A stretch of DNA of 64,000 bases from Actinospineispora acaciae DSM 45401 (GCF_000620785.1 NZ_JIAI01000006.1:1-64000); one strand, 5' to 3'. Counted from the stretch's first letter, positions 1 through 8,931 are shown. Translations and numbers: made by a program. Notes: generated by a model not told the origin, from the sequence alone.

Positions 1-1
1 C

Positions 2-259
2 GCCGCCCACGGCGGACCAGCCGACCTGCCCCGCCAAACCGACGCCACCGTCCACGTGCTGACCGTGGTCGCCAACGGCACCGTCGCCCTCGGCAACCAC
101 ATCCTGTCCATCGGCCGCACCCACGCCGGCACCACCGTCACCCTGCTACGCCATGGTGACCACATCACCGCCTACGCCCCCCAAGGCGAACCCCTGGGCC
201 AACTCATGATCAACCCCACACGCCGCTACCAAGGCACACTCCGCACCCCAGCAGTCTGA
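2..259 (+). CDS. Transposase C-terminal fragment (IS481/integrase-core type), truncated by window edge
   Basis: The reading frame is open from the first bases of the window and ends at a TGA at 257-259, so the gene starts upstream of the window. The visible 85 residues contain the beta-rich tail common to IS481-like and other DDE integrase-core transposases (V-x-A-x-G-x-V-x-L-G-x-H, then I-G-R-x-x-A-G, ending with a polar YQG-x-L-R-T tail). The DDE catalytic residues would lie upstream and are not seen. I found no terminal inverted repeat between 260 and 363, so element boundaries are unknown. Family assignment rests on pattern recognition of the tail only. Confidence 0.6.
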   Translation, partial: AAHGGPADLPRQTDATVHVLTVVANGTVALGNHILSIGRTHAGTTVTLLRHGDHITAYAPQGEPLGQLMINPTRRYQGTLRTPAV

Positions 260-363
260 CCAACAAGATCACAAACAGCGTCACATGTCCCGAGACAAAC
301 CCCTGACAGATCAGCTGAGACATGACAGCCGCCATAGCGACCCTAGCCACTCACGGGTGTGTG

Positions 364-729
364 TCACGGCCGGTAGACGACGTACACCTTGCGGAACGTC
401 TCGTGCACCGTCCAGGTGCCGCGCCAGCCGACCGGGAACACCGCGCTCGCCCCGGGCTCGAGCTTGACCGGCTCGCCGCCGTCCTCCTGCACGGTCATGC
501 TCCCGGACAGCACGTAGACGATCTCCTGGCGGTTGTCGTACTCCCAGCGCGAGGCGCCCGGCGCGCACTCCCACTGGCCCCAGATGACCTTCTTGTCCTC
601 GCTGATGTGCAGGATCTTGTTGCGGGTCAGGATCTCGGCGGGCTCGATCGGGGTCGCGCTGGGCGGCGCCAGCGGACGCTGCTTCAGGTCGTCCATGTCG
701 AGCTCGGCTGGGCGGAAATGGAACGTCAT
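364..729 (-). CDS. Cupin domain protein (DUF861-like)
   Basis: A single-domain protein of 121 residues. The central part (E-Y-D-N-R-Q-E-I-V-Y-V-L-S-G then a hydrophobic P-G-x-x-x-V-F-P-x-G turn and W-x-V-H-E) is the two-motif cupin beta-barrel, most like the small DUF861 / ureidoglycine-aminohydrolase-like cupins. Metal-ligand histidines of classical cupins are mostly absent, so enzymatic activity is uncertain. It is monocistronic: a consensus promoter lies 73-100 bp upstream and the M13 peptidase gene upstream is separated by more than 110 bp. Substrate is unknown. Confidence 0.85.
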   Translation of the reverse strand: MTFHFRPAELDMDDLKQRPLAPPSATPIEPAEILTRNKILHISEDKKVIWGQWECAPGASRWEYDNRQEIVYVLSGSMTVQEDGGEPVKLEPGASAVFPVGWRGTWTVHETFRKVYVVYRP

Positions 730-801
730 GTCTTCGGTCCTCGCACCTTCGGGTCGGGGGACGACTGCTCATGCGACGTGGCTGAGCTGCGTACATGAAA
801 G

Positions 802-829
802 ATTCTAGTCGTGATGTATCACATGTCAA
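802..829 (-). promoter_or_regulatory. Sigma-A-type promoter with palindromic operator for the cupin gene
   Basis: On the minus strand TTGACA (824-829) is separated by 16 bp from TAGAAT (802-807). The spacer holds a 12-bp palindrome, GTGATGTATCAC on the plus strand (811-822), of the shape bound by GntR/FadR-type repressors. The predicted transcription start is about 65 bp upstream of the cupin ATG. The regulator is not identified. Confidence 0.65.
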
Positions 830-845
830 ACGTGGTGAGGGTCGC

Positions 846-2879
846 CTACCAGATGTGGGTGCGTTGGTCGGCGGGCTTGTGGAGCCTGTCGCCGGGCTTG
901 ACGTCGAACGCGGCGTGGAAGGCGTCGGTGTTGACTGCCGCGCCGTTGGTGCGGAACGGCTCGGGGCTGTGCGGGTCGGAGTGCAGCAGGGCGCGCAGTG
1001 CCTCGTCGCGCAGGGCGGCGCGCGACCGCTGGGCGTGCGCGATGAAGAACCGCTGGTCGCCGGTGAAGCCGTCGAGGACGGGGGCGGGGCGGCCGGCGAG
1101 GGTGGCCCGGTAGGCGCGGTGCGCGATGGTCAGCCCGTTCAGGTCGGCGATGTTCTCGCCGAGGGTGAGCCGGCCGTTGATCGGGGTGTCGGGCAGCGGC
1201 CGGTAGGCGTCGAACTGGGCGACGAGCGCCTTGGCCTTCTCGAGGTACCTGGCGTTGTCCTCCGGGGTCCACCAGTTGCGCGAGCGGCCCTCACCGTCGA
1301 ACTGGCGGCCCCGGTCGTCGAAGGCGTGGCCGACCTCGTGGGCGATCACGGCTCCGATCGCGCCGTAGTTGACCGCGTCGTCGGCGTTCGGGTCGAAGAA
1401 CGGCGGTTGCAGCACCACGGCGGGTATCACGATCTTGTTGGGCGGGTGGTAGGCGGGGCTCGCGGTCTGCGGGGTGATCGGCCACTCGTCGCGGTCGACG
1501 GGCGCGCCGAGCTTGGCCATCCGGCGTTGGTGTTCGAGCGCCTCGGCGCGCCGGACGTTGCCGAACAGGTCGTCGCGGCGGATCTCCAGCGTGCCGTAGT
1601 CCTTCCACCTCGTGGGTTGGCCGATCTTGATCGAGATCTTGGCGAGCTTGTCCAGGGCGGCGGCCTTGGTGGCCGGGCTCATCCAGCCCGCGTTGGTGAT
1701 CGAGTCGCGGTAGGCGTCGACGATGGTGCGCGCCATCGCCTCGACGCGTTGCTGGGTGCGAGGATCCATGGAGCGGGCGGCGTAGAGCCGGCCCAGGGCG
1801 TCGCCCATCGCGGAGTTGACGACGCCGACGCCGCGCAGCCACCGTTGCCTAGGGCGTTCCCTGCCGGTGTACGCCTTGGCCCGGAACTCGATCTCGGGGC
1901 CGTCGAAGTCCCTGCTCAGGTAGGCCACGTAGTCCTGGATCAGGTGCCATTTCAGGTACGTGCGCCAGGTGGGCGGCGGTACCTCGCGGAGCAGCCTGGA
2001 CAGCGCGGTGAAGTAGTCGCGCTGCCCGACCACGATCTCGGGCGGGTTGGTGTCCATCGCGGCCAGGTATGCCGCCCAGTCCAGGCCGGTGGCCCGACCG
2101 GCGCCCGGCACGGTGAACCTGCGGGAGTCGTCCTCGCGGTTGCGCACCTCGTCCAGGTGCGCGCCGGCCAGGCGGGTCTCCAGGTCCAGGACGGCGGTGG
2201 CGCCGTTGTCCGGGTCGGGGACGCCGGCCAGGGCGAGCATCCGGGACGCGTAGCGCCGGTACTGCTCCCGGACGCCGGCCAAGTTCGGCTCGGCGGACAG
2301 GTAGTAGTCCCGGGGCAGCCACAGGCCGCCTTGTTGAACCTTCGCGATGGACGTGGCGTTGTCCTTGGTGTTCGTGACGATGCCGAACGTGATCGGGCCG
2401 TGCTCGCCGTACCGCTGCATCCGGCCGAAGTGGCGGATCAGATCACCGGGCGTGGCGAGCTGGTCGACCTCGGCGAACAGCGGCCGCAACGGGGTGGTGC
2501 CGAGCTCGTCGATCCGCGCGGTGTCGGTGAAGCTCGCGTACAGGTCGCCGATCTTGCGTTCGTCTGGGGACGTGGGCGCCCTGGCCGCGTCCTCGATGAT
2601 CGTCCGTTGCAGCTCGGCGGCGCGGCCCACGACCGAGGAGTAGCTGCCGAGCCCGGCCGCGTCCGGTGGGATCGGGGTGGTCCGCGCCCAGTTCCCGTTG
2701 GCGAACCCGTACAGGTCGTCCTGCGGACGGATCCCGCGATCGATCCCGGCCAGGTCCAGCCCGGAGGCCGACGGCACGTTCGCCGGCGCCGGCGCGGGAC
2801 CCGGGTGGCCGCACGCCACTCCCGCCGCGATGACGACAACCGTCGCGGTAGCGATCAGGCGGCATCGACGCACCGACAA
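846..2879 (-). CDS. M13-family zinc metallopeptidase (neprilysin/PepO-like), lipoprotein
   Basis: 677 residues, the usual length for bacterial M13 peptidases. A lipoprotein signal occupies residues 1-23 with lipobox G-V-A-C, so it is probably anchored outside the membrane. The zinc motif HEVGH lies near residue 513, followed by E-N-I-A-D near residue 573 (third zinc ligand Glu plus Asp), and the chain ends in the conserved C-terminal Trp (R-T-H-I-W). The N-terminal D-D-L-Y-G-F-A-N-G-x-W motif is also typical of the family. Predicted role: cleavage of oligopeptides at the cell surface. It is followed upstream by a TetR gene on the same strand, with a 69-bp gap. Confidence 0.95.
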   Translation of the reverse strand: MSVRRCRLIATATVVVIAAGVACGHPGPAPAPANVPSASGLDLAGIDRGIRPQDDLYGFANGNWARTTPIPPDAAGLGSYSSVVGRAAELQRTIIEDAARAPTSPDERKIGDLYASFTDTARIDELGTTPLRPLFAEVDQLATPGDLIRHFGRMQRYGEHGPITFGIVTNTKDNATSIAKVQQGGLWLPRDYYLSAEPNLAGVREQYRRYASRMLALAGVPDPDNGATAVLDLETRLAGAHLDEVRNREDDSRRFTVPGAGRATGLDWAAYLAAMDTNPPEIVVGQRDYFTALSRLLREVPPPTWRTYLKWHLIQDYVAYLSRDFDGPEIEFRAKAYTGRERPRQRWLRGVGVVNSAMGDALGRLYAARSMDPRTQQRVEAMARTIVDAYRDSITNAGWMSPATKAAALDKLAKISIKIGQPTRWKDYGTLEIRRDDLFGNVRRAEALEHQRRMAKLGAPVDRDEWPITPQTASPAYHPPNKIVIPAVVLQPPFFDPNADDAVNYGAIGAVIAHEVGHAFDDRGRQFDGEGRSRNWWTPEDNARYLEKAKALVAQFDAYRPLPDTPINGRLTLGENIADLNGLTIAHRAYRATLAGRPAPVLDGFTGDQRFFIAHAQRSRAALRDEALRALLHSDPHSPEPFRTNGAAVNTDAFHAAFDVKPGDRLHKPADQRTHIW

Positions 2880-2948
2880 GCGCCCCCTCTGGCTGGAAGC
2901 TCGCTCGGAAGGTGACGCTAGGCGCGGCGGGTCGGGACAGGTCCCCTT

Positions 2949-3536
2949 TTACCCGTTGGCTCCGATGGCGCCGTTGGCCAGGGTGCGCAGGGTGGCGGCG
3001 GCCCGGTCCAGGGGCTCGCGGGAGCCTCGGACGCGGGCGATCATCTCGGCGCCCTCGATGAGCGCGACGGTGGTGTGGGCGAGGTCGTCGGCGGCCTCGG
3101 GCGCCAGCCCGCACCGGCGCAGGTGCTCGGCGATGACGTCGCACCAGGCGGTGAAGGCGTCGCCGGCGGCGGCCTGCAGCGCGTCCGAGCGCCCGACCGT
3201 CTCCAGCGCCGTGGACGCCACCGGACAACCGTCCGCCCAGCCCGCCCGCTCCAGCCGCTCGGCCAGCGCGAGCGGGCAGGCGGCCACCGCGTCCCCCGCG
3301 TCGTCGTGCGGCGCCATGGCCCGCGCGAAGACCTCGCCGATCTCGCGCGTCCCGTACCGCACGGCCTCCGCGCCGAGCTGCTCCTTGCCGCCGGGGAAGT
3401 GGTAGTAGAACGAGCCCATCGGCGCCGATGCGACGGTCGCGATGTCCTTGACGACGGTCGCGGCGTACCCCTGGCGGGACAGCAGGTCGTTCGCGGCGGC
3501 CACCAGGCGGGCGCGGCTGTCGCCCTGTCTTGACAT
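2949..3536 (-). CDS. TetR/AcrR-family transcriptional regulator
   Basis: 195 residues with an N-terminal TetR helix-turn-helix (about residues 8-54: L-x-x-x-G-Y-A-A-T-x-V-K-D-I-A, then G-S-F-Y-Y-H-F-P-G-G-K-E) and a C-terminal ligand domain containing the W-A-D-G-C-P signature of LmrA/YxaF-like TetR proteins. It is divergent from the operon starting at 3609, and the 72-bp gap holds two tandem 16-bp repeats. The likely role is autoregulation and repression of 3609-6525. The ligand is unknown. Confidence 0.93.
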   Translation of the reverse strand: MSRQGDSRARLVAAANDLLSRQGYAATVVKDIATVASAPMGSFYYHFPGGKEQLGAEAVRYGTREIGEVFARAMAPHDDAGDAVAACPLALAERLERAGWADGCPVASTALETVGRSDALQAAAGDAFTAWCDVIAEHLRRCGLAPEAADDLAHTTVALIEGAEMIARVRGSREPLDRAAATLRTLANGAIGANG

Positions 3537-3554
3537 GGGCGGAGGCTAGCACGC

Positions 3555-3588
3555 ACTATGACGAGCGCTCCAACTATGACGAGCGCTC
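3555..3588. promoter_or_regulatory. Tandem TetR operator repeats
   Basis: Two perfect copies of ACTATGACGAGCGCTC (3555-3570 and 3573-3588) spaced by 2 bp, each centred on the palindrome GAGCGCTC. They lie between the divergent TetR gene and the 3609 operon and abut a TATAGAT -10-like element. The 18-bp period places both dimers on nearly the same DNA face, so cooperative binding by the adjacent TetR is inferred. Confidence 0.7.
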
Positions 3589-3608
3589 TATAGATTAGGA
3601 GACGGCCG

Positions 3609-4073
3609 ATGCGGGACTTTCCGGGGGCGGCGTATCGGAGGCGGCCGGTGCGGTTCCTCGAGCTGTGGGAGGACGGCGGCTGGCGGACGAAGGTGTACGG
3701 CATCGCGGCCGACCGGGAGCTGCCCGGCGCGGAGCTGGTCGCGGCGGCGAAGCGGGTGGCGCGGGCCACCCTGCCGCAACCGGCGCGCGGTCCCGACCGC
3801 TACGGCATCGCGTTCCTGACCGTCCACGAGGGGCGCGAGGGGGCCTGGGCGCTGCTCGACTGGTGGGTGAACGGCAACCAGGTCCACCACCACCTGTTCG
3901 GCGCCGCCGTGGACACGCCGTCGGAGCTGCGGCCGGTGGGCACCGGGCTGATGGCCTGCACCTGGGAGCTGGCGGTGCTCGCGTTCGAGCGGGAGGCCTG
4001 GCTGCGCGAGTTCACCGCCGAGGAGCCGAGCGAGGACCGCTACCTGGCGGCGCGGCTGACGGCGGAGGTGTGA
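3609..4073 (+). CDS. Conserved hypothetical protein
   Basis: 154 residues with no signal peptide or membrane segment. It is rich in aromatic residues (F-L-E-L-W-E-D-G-G-W-R-T-K-V-Y-G; L-L-D-W-W-V-N-G-N) and I do not recognise a named domain. The ATG is preceded by AGGAG (3598-3602). It is the first gene of a three-gene operon: its TGA overlaps the GTG of the SnoaL-like gene, so the three products are probably made together with the molybdoenzyme. It may be a small partner or maturation factor for that enzyme, which is inference from context only. Confidence 0.75.
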   Translation: MRDFPGAAYRRRPVRFLELWEDGGWRTKVYGIAADRELPGAELVAAAKRVARATLPQPARGPDRYGIAFLTVHEGREGAWALLDWWVNGNQVHHHLFGAAVDTPSELRPVGTGLMACTWELAVLAFEREAWLREFTAEEPSEDRYLAARLTAEV

Positions 4074-4462
4074 CGGCCGTGAACGGCGACAAGACGCTGT
4101 GGGTGCTCGACGAGTTCACCCGGGCCTGGAACCGGGGCGACCTCGACGCGATGATGAGCCACATCGCCGAGGACTGCGTGTTCCTGGCCTCGGCCGGACC
4201 CGAGCTGGACGGCGAGGCGTTCCGGGGCCGCGCCGCCGTGCGCGAGGGCTTCGCCGGCCTGCTCGCCGCGTTCCCCGGCTCGAGCTACGAGCGCACCGAC
4301 GCGATCGTCGACGGGGGTCGGGCGTTCATCGGCTGGACGCTGTCGTACACCGGGCCGGACGGGCGGCGGGTACGGGTGCGCGGGTGCGACCTGTTCGAGG
4401 TGGAGGACGGCAGGATCCGGCGCAAGGACGGCTTCCGCAAGCAGCTCAGGACCGAGCGGTGA
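4070..4462 (+). CDS. SnoaL-like / NTF2-fold protein
   Basis: 130 residues with the cone-shaped NTF2/SnoaL fold pattern: an N-terminal helix (F-T-R-A-W-N-R-G-D-L-D-A-M-M), then D-C-V-F, F-R-G-R-A-A-V-R-E-G-F, and a C-terminal strand ending in D-L-F-E-V-E-D-G-R-I. I chose GTG 4070 because it forms a GTGA overlap with the previous stop; an in-frame GTG at 4079 is possible. Its own TGA overlaps the GTG of the molybdopterin enzyme. Proteins of this fold are enzymes or small-ligand binders; no substrate can be read from sequence. Confidence 0.85.
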   Translation: MTAVNGDKTLWVLDEFTRAWNRGDLDAMMSHIAEDCVFLASAGPELDGEAFRGRAAVREGFAGLLAAFPGSSYERTDAIVDGGRAFIGWTLSYTGPDGRRVRVRGCDLFEVEDGRIRRKDGFRKQLRTER

Positions 4463-6525
4463 CCGTCACGGCGGTGCCGGGGGCCTGCCCGCTGGACTGC
4501 CCGGACACCTGCGCCTGGACGGTCACGGTCCGCGACGGGCAGGCCGTCGAGCTGCGCGGCAACCGCGAGCACCCGTTCACCAAGGGGGCGCTGTGCGTCA
4601 AGGTGAACAGGTACCTCGACCACACCCGGGCGCCGGACCGACTGCTGTACCCGCTGCGGCGCGTCGGACGCAAGGGCGAGGGCCGGTTCGAACGCATCGG
4701 CTGGGACCAGGCGCTGGACACGATCGCCGACCGGCTGGCCGACGTGGTGGAGCGCCACGGCGGCGAGGCGATCTGGCCGTACTACGGCACCGGCACCATG
4801 GGCTATCTGCAGGGGCTGTCCGGCGGCGGGTTCGGCAGGTTCTGGAACGCGCTGGGCGCCTCCCAGCACGAGGCGTACGGCATCTGCTCGCGCGCGGGCG
4901 GGTTCGGCCTGGGGTACACGCTGGGGACCTCGGCGGGGATGGACCCGGAGGACTTCGCGCACGCGCGGCTGATCCTGCTGTGGGGGACGAACACGCTCAC
5001 CAGCGGGCATCACCTGTGGAAGTTCATCCAGGCCGCCCAGCGCTCGGGCGCGTACCTGGTCGCGATCGACCCGATCAGGACCCGCACCGCCGAGCGCGCC
5101 GACGAGCACCTCGCCCCGGTGCCCGGCACGGACGCGGCGCTGGCCCTCGGGCTGCTGAACGTGATCGTCGCCGAGGGCGCCGAGGACCGCGACTACCTGG
5201 AGCGGCACACGCTCGGCTGGGAGCCGTTCCGGGACCGGGTCGCCGGCTTCACCCCCGAGCGGGTCGCCGCGATCACCGGGCTGCCGGCCGAGCGGATCGT
5301 GGCGCTGGGCCGGCGGATCGCGCACACCCGCCCGACCGCGATCCGGGCCACCATGGGCCTGCAGCGCCACGCCGGCGGCGGCACCGCGCTGCGCACGCTG
5401 GCCTGCATTCCCGGTGTGACCGGTGACTGGGGCCGTCCCGGCGGTGGCCTGAGCTACTCCACCGGCGCCTTCTTCGGCCTGAACAAGCCCGCGCTCACCC
5501 GCCCCGACCTGCGCCCGCACCCGGTGCGCACGCTCCAGATGACCCGCCTGGGCGAGGGCCTGCTGGACCTGGCCGACCCGCCGGTGAAGGCCCTGTTCGT
5601 GCTCGGCGCCAACCCGATGGCGAGCACCCCGCACCACAACAGGGTGCGCGCGGGCCTACTCCGCGAGGACCTGTTCACCGTGGTCGTCGAGCAGTTCCCC
5701 ACCGACACCGTGGACTACGCCGACATCGTGCTCCCCTCGACCATGCAGACCGAGCACGCCGACGTCCATGCCGGATATGGCCACCTCTACCTCGCCTGGA
5801 ACGAACCCGCCGTGCCCCCACCGGGGGAGTGCCTGCCGACGACCGAGACGCTGCGCCGCCTCGCGACCCGCATGGGCCTGCGCGAACCCAGCCTGTACGA
5901 CACCGACGAGGAGCTGGCCGAACAGCTGCTCACCACCGACGACCCGTCGCTGACCGGCATCACCCTGGACGCGCTGCGCAAGCAGGGCTGGGCGCGGCTG
6001 AACGTCCCGCGCCCGTTCCTGCCGTTCCGCGACGGCTTCCCGACGCCTTCGGGGCGGCTGGAGTTCTACTCCGCCCGGGCGGCTCGCGACGGGTTGGATC
6101 CGCTGGCCGGCTACACCCCGGCCTCGGAGGTCGACGATGTTGACCGGGCGCGCCGCTACCCGCTGGTGCTGCTCGCGACGGCCTCGCACTTCTTCCTCAA
6201 CACCGTCTTCGGCAACGCCGCCGCCCAGCGCAAACGGGCCGGCGAACCGCACGTCCTGCTCCATCCGTCCGATGCCGCCGACCGCGGGCTGGTCGACGGC
6301 CAGCGGGTGCGGGTGTTCAACGACCGGGGCGCGCACGTCACCCAGGTGCGGCTCAGCGACCGGGTACGGCCCGGCGTGGCGGCCACCACAAAGGGCCACT
6401 GGCCGAAGCTGCTCGCCACCGGGTCCAACATCAACGCCACCGTCGACGAGCGCGACACCGACATGGGCGGCGGCGCCGTCTTCCACGACAACCGAGTCCA
6501 GATCGAGCCCGCCCCGGAGCCCTGA
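4459..6525 (+). CDS. Molybdopterin-dependent oxidoreductase (DMSO reductase/formate dehydrogenase superfamily)
   Basis: 688 residues. The N-terminus has C-x3-C-x3-C (CPLDCPDTC, residues 10-18) with a fourth Cys near residue 46 (G-A-L-C-V-K), the [4Fe-4S] site of the family. The bis-MGD domains follow: G-x-G-T-M-G, L-I-L-L-W-G-T-N, D-P-I-x-T-R-T-A, G-A-N-P-M-A-S, and a C-terminal molydop-binding domain with A-S-H-F-F-L-N-T. A Cys at about 143 (G-I-C-S) is the likely Mo ligand position. There is no Tat signal, so it is probably cytoplasmic. Start GTG overlaps the upstream stop. The electron partner and substrate are not identifiable here. Confidence 0.93.
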   Translation: MTVTAVPGACPLDCPDTCAWTVTVRDGQAVELRGNREHPFTKGALCVKVNRYLDHTRAPDRLLYPLRRVGRKGEGRFERIGWDQALDTIADRLADVVERHGGEAIWPYYGTGTMGYLQGLSGGGFGRFWNALGASQHEAYGICSRAGGFGLGYTLGTSAGMDPEDFAHARLILLWGTNTLTSGHHLWKFIQAAQRSGAYLVAIDPIRTRTAERADEHLAPVPGTDAALALGLLNVIVAEGAEDRDYLERHTLGWEPFRDRVAGFTPERVAAITGLPAERIVALGRRIAHTRPTAIRATMGLQRHAGGGTALRTLACIPGVTGDWGRPGGGLSYSTGAFFGLNKPALTRPDLRPHPVRTLQMTRLGEGLLDLADPPVKALFVLGANPMASTPHHNRVRAGLLREDLFTVVVEQFPTDTVDYADIVLPSTMQTEHADVHAGYGHLYLAWNEPAVPPPGECLPTTETLRRLATRMGLREPSLYDTDEELAEQLLTTDDPSLTGITLDALRKQGWARLNVPRPFLPFRDGFPTPSGRLEFYSARAARDGLDPLAGYTPASEVDDVDRARRYPLVLLATASHFFLNTVFGNAAAQRKRAGEPHVLLHPSDAADRGLVDGQRVRVFNDRGAHVTQVRLSDRVRPGVAATTKGHWPKLLATGSNINATVDERDTDMGGGAVFHDNRVQIEPAPEP

Positions 6526-6557
6526 CCCCGACGCGCAGGATCTGGTGCTGTGCCACG

Positions 6558-7412
6558 ATGGAACAGCCGTCGATCTCCCTAGGGAGCCGCATCCTGATGC
6601 TGTCGCGTGATACTACGATTCGGACTCCCGATGGTCTGTGCCTCGCCGGATCGCTGGTCTACCCAGATGTACCGAACGGTCGTGGCGTTGTACTGGTACA
6701 TGGTGGGGGCGTCACCCGTGAAGAAGGCGGATTCTTCAGCCGGCTTGCGGACGGGCTCGCCGCGTCAGGTGTGGCATCGCTGCGATTCGACCTGCGGGGA
6801 CACGGAGAAAGTGAAGGCCGGCAAGAGGATCTCACTATTGCGGGCATCCTCGGCGATGTCGGCGCGGCGCTTGGTGTGATCACTGACCAGGCGAACGTTC
6901 GGCGGCCGATCCTTCTCGGCGCCAGTTTTGCCGGCGGCATCTGTGCATACTACGCGGCGACACACCCTAGTGCGCTTAATGGGTTGGTCCTCTTCAACCC
7001 GCTGTTGAACTACAAGAAGAGATTCATCGACGACAAGCCGTACTGGCATCATGATGAGATCGACGAAGAGGCTGGGCGTGCGCTTTCGGCTCAGGGGTAC
7101 ATCGCGCACTCTCCGACGTTCAAGTTGGGTCGCCCACTACTTAACGAGGTCTTCTATTTGCGCCCAGACCGGGTGCTCGATCAGGTTGCGGTCGCGACAC
7201 TCATTGTCCACGGCACCAAAGACACGTTCATTCCGGTCGAATCGTCCCGGGAAGCCTCCAAGGTGATAGGCGGCGAGTGCAGGCTGGTCGAGATCGACGG
7301 AGCCCAGCACGGATTTGCGGTACACGATGACCCCGGCTACGCGGATCCGCAGAGTCAAAGGTGGCAATCGGAGGTCATCGAGCTGGTGGGGCAATGGGTC
7401 GCCTGGCGCTAG
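6558..7412 (+). CDS. Alpha/beta hydrolase
   Basis: 284 residues with the oxyanion region L-V-H-G-G-G (47-51), nucleophile elbow G-A-S-F-A-G (Ser123), Asp222 in H-G-T-K-D-T-F and His251 in G-A-Q-H-G-F, giving a complete Ser-Asp-His triad. The D-L-R-G-H-G-E-S motif is typical of serine aminopeptidase/hydrolase_4-like proteins. The first ATG lacks an obvious ribosome site; the ATG at 6597 follows AGGGAG and may be the true start. Base composition is less GC-rich than the upstream operon. The 3' end overlaps the convergent XRE regulator gene by 38 bp. Confidence 0.9.
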   Translation: MEQPSISLGSRILMLSRDTTIRTPDGLCLAGSLVYPDVPNGRGVVLVHGGGVTREEGGFFSRLADGLAASGVASLRFDLRGHGESEGRQEDLTIAGILGDVGAALGVITDQANVRRPILLGASFAGGICAYYAATHPSALNGLVLFNPLLNYKKRFIDDKPYWHHDEIDEEAGRALSAQGYIAHSPTFKLGRPLLNEVFYLRPDRVLDQVAVATLIVHGTKDTFIPVESSREASKVIGGECRLVEIDGAQHGFAVHDDPGYADPQSQRWQSEVIELVGQWVAWR

Positions 7413-8718
7413 CTGCGCGGACCGCGGAGCGCAGCTCTCGAACAGACGATTGCGCCCGCCAAGGATCAAGCAATTGACAGACCCGCTCCAGCTCATTGAC
7501 TGTTCGCTGTGACTTGGTTTGGCGAGCAACTTCCATGGCTTTCTGTCCGACCTCGACCGCGCTACTCACTTCCTTGGCGGAGGCAAGTGCGGAGGCCATC
7601 AATGACAGAAAGTACCCCCGATCTCGGTATGAGAACTGCTCCTGTGACAGCAATGTTTGGTATGTCTCCACGGCTTTGAGTGGGCGGCCGGCCTCACAGT
7701 GACAGATGGCGCACTGCATGGTGAGGAGACTCTTGTTGTAATGTCGACCGAGCTTGTTCGTCTCACGATCTCGAGAGCCGGCTGAGTCGAAGAGCTCCCA
7801 AGCTTGGTCCAGCTTTCGATAGATAGAATCTGAAGATTCGCCGACCATGGCGAGCCCCCGGGCCTCCTGTTGCGCTGTCTCTGCCCGCACCAATGGTGAC
7901 AACTGCCACGGCCCGTTGTGTGCCGCCTGAGCCAAGGTCAGCATGCGGAGACCGTCTCGCTCGTCCCAAGCGGATTGGCTCTTTTTGAGCAGAATATACC
8001 CTTGCATTTCCCAGTCGCCGGCTTCTTGTGCCCACTCAACGGCACGGTCTCGCCAGTACAGCGCTCGATCCGGTCGATATGCATCTCGGTAGAGCCAGCC
8101 AGCAAACTCGGCTCCGCGCGCACCGAGGCTCAGGAGTTGCTGTCTCACATTGGGTTTGACCTGCCGCGCGTAATGCTCAACGACACCAATCGTGGACAGG
8201 GCGACAGGAAGAACACTGGTCGGCCCGTTCGTGCCATCGTAAAGCATGCAGTCATCGAGCTGCCGCCGAAAGTGTTCGATTATTGATTCATCGAGATAGC
8301 GGCCTGCGTCTTGGAGCGCTTTGTCCAGGTGTTCGCGCTCGGTGTACTGCCCCCGTCGGGCAGCGTCGGATTCCGGGTCGGTGGCGGTGGAACAGCCGCC
8401 TGTCGTGTCGGAACCCGTAGGCGTGAGCCTGCTGCCACCGCGCGCGCTGAGCGAAATCTCCTCTGTGGTTGTCTGCCGGGCAGCCAGGTCCAGGTCGAGA
8501 ACCCTCTCGATCACCCGGCCCCACTCGTAGCCTGGGTTGCGCTCGCCACGCTCCCACTTCGAGACGTACTTGGCCGTGATGGTGGACCGGAACCCGGTAG
8601 CTCGGTTGAGCATGTGGGCGAGCTTGGCCTGCGACCATTGTCGCTGCTGGCGGGCTTGCTTGATCTGGAGTCCAACGACCGGCCGGACCTTTGCCTCAGT
8701 CTCAGGCACGATGCTCAC
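7375..8718 (-). CDS. XRE-family regulator with C-terminal TPR-like repeats (module copy 1)
   Basis: 447 residues. Residues about 15-75 are a helix-turn-helix of the XRE type (L-Q-I-K-Q-A-R-Q-Q-R-Q-W-S-Q, then Y-V-S-K-W-E-R-G-E-R-N-P). The rest, from about 125, is a helical repeat region of TPR type with recurring A-x-x-Y-W-R-D-R-A and A-E-T-x-Q-Q-E-A patterns. Such proteins in actinomycetes usually regulate neighbouring small genes. It is divergent from two tiny coupled genes at 8821-9197. GC content is lower than in the core genes around it. A similar arrangement recurs at 46.3-48.0 kb. Confidence 0.88.
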   Translation of the reverse strand: MSIVPETEAKVRPVVGLQIKQARQQRQWSQAKLAHMLNRATGFRSTITAKYVSKWERGERNPGYEWGRVIERVLDLDLAARQTTTEEISLSARGGSRLTPTGSDTTGGCSTATDPESDAARRGQYTEREHLDKALQDAGRYLDESIIEHFRRQLDDCMLYDGTNGPTSVLPVALSTIGVVEHYARQVKPNVRQQLLSLGARGAEFAGWLYRDAYRPDRALYWRDRAVEWAQEAGDWEMQGYILLKKSQSAWDERDGLRMLTLAQAAHNGPWQLSPLVRAETAQQEARGLAMVGESSDSIYRKLDQAWELFDSAGSRDRETNKLGRHYNKSLLTMQCAICHCEAGRPLKAVETYQTLLSQEQFSYRDRGYFLSLMASALASAKEVSSAVEVGQKAMEVARQTKSQRTVNELERVCQLLDPWRAQSSVRELRSAVRAASARRPIAPPAR

Positions 8719-8820
8719 GTCCTGTTATGGATCAGTGGGTGACAGTATGGCCCAACCGGGGTGGGCCTGGGGGACACTCGGGGGTTCTTTGGGGGGCTCG
8801 CCGGGCGGTCGACTCTCGTC

Positions 8821-8931
8821 ATGCGCGCGAAAAGAGCTGGTGACCACCTCTCCATCTGGGACTTCCTGAGCTTCTACGTGACCAGGTGGCGCAGCGCTCG
8901 CGCCCTGCGCCGGGCTAGGCAGAGTAGCTGA
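8821..8931 (+). CDS. Tiny basic protein with W-D-F-x-x-F-Y-x-x-R-W-R motif (module copy 1)
   Basis: 36 codons from ATG 8821. An in-frame GTG at 8761 would give 56 codons. The sequence S-I-W-D-F-L-S-F-Y-V-T-R-W-R-S-A-R-A-L-R is a predicted amphipathic, Arg-rich helix. The TGA (8929-8931) overlaps the ATG of the next gene (TGATG), indicating translational coupling and supporting reality. A protein with the matching pattern D-F-x-x-F-Y-x-x-R-W-R-x-x-R-x-L-R-R is encoded at 46333-46506, in both cases divergent from an XRE/TPR regulator. Function unknown. Confidence 0.6.
   Translation: MRAKRAGDHLSIWDFLSFYVTRWRSARALRRARQSS

Noticed and set aside
795..2915. Very long plus-strand ORF opposite the M13 peptidase gene
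   Set aside because: Antisense shadow of a GC-rich gene; Val/Gly/Arg-rich translation without motifs, while the minus strand has a complete M13 enzyme.
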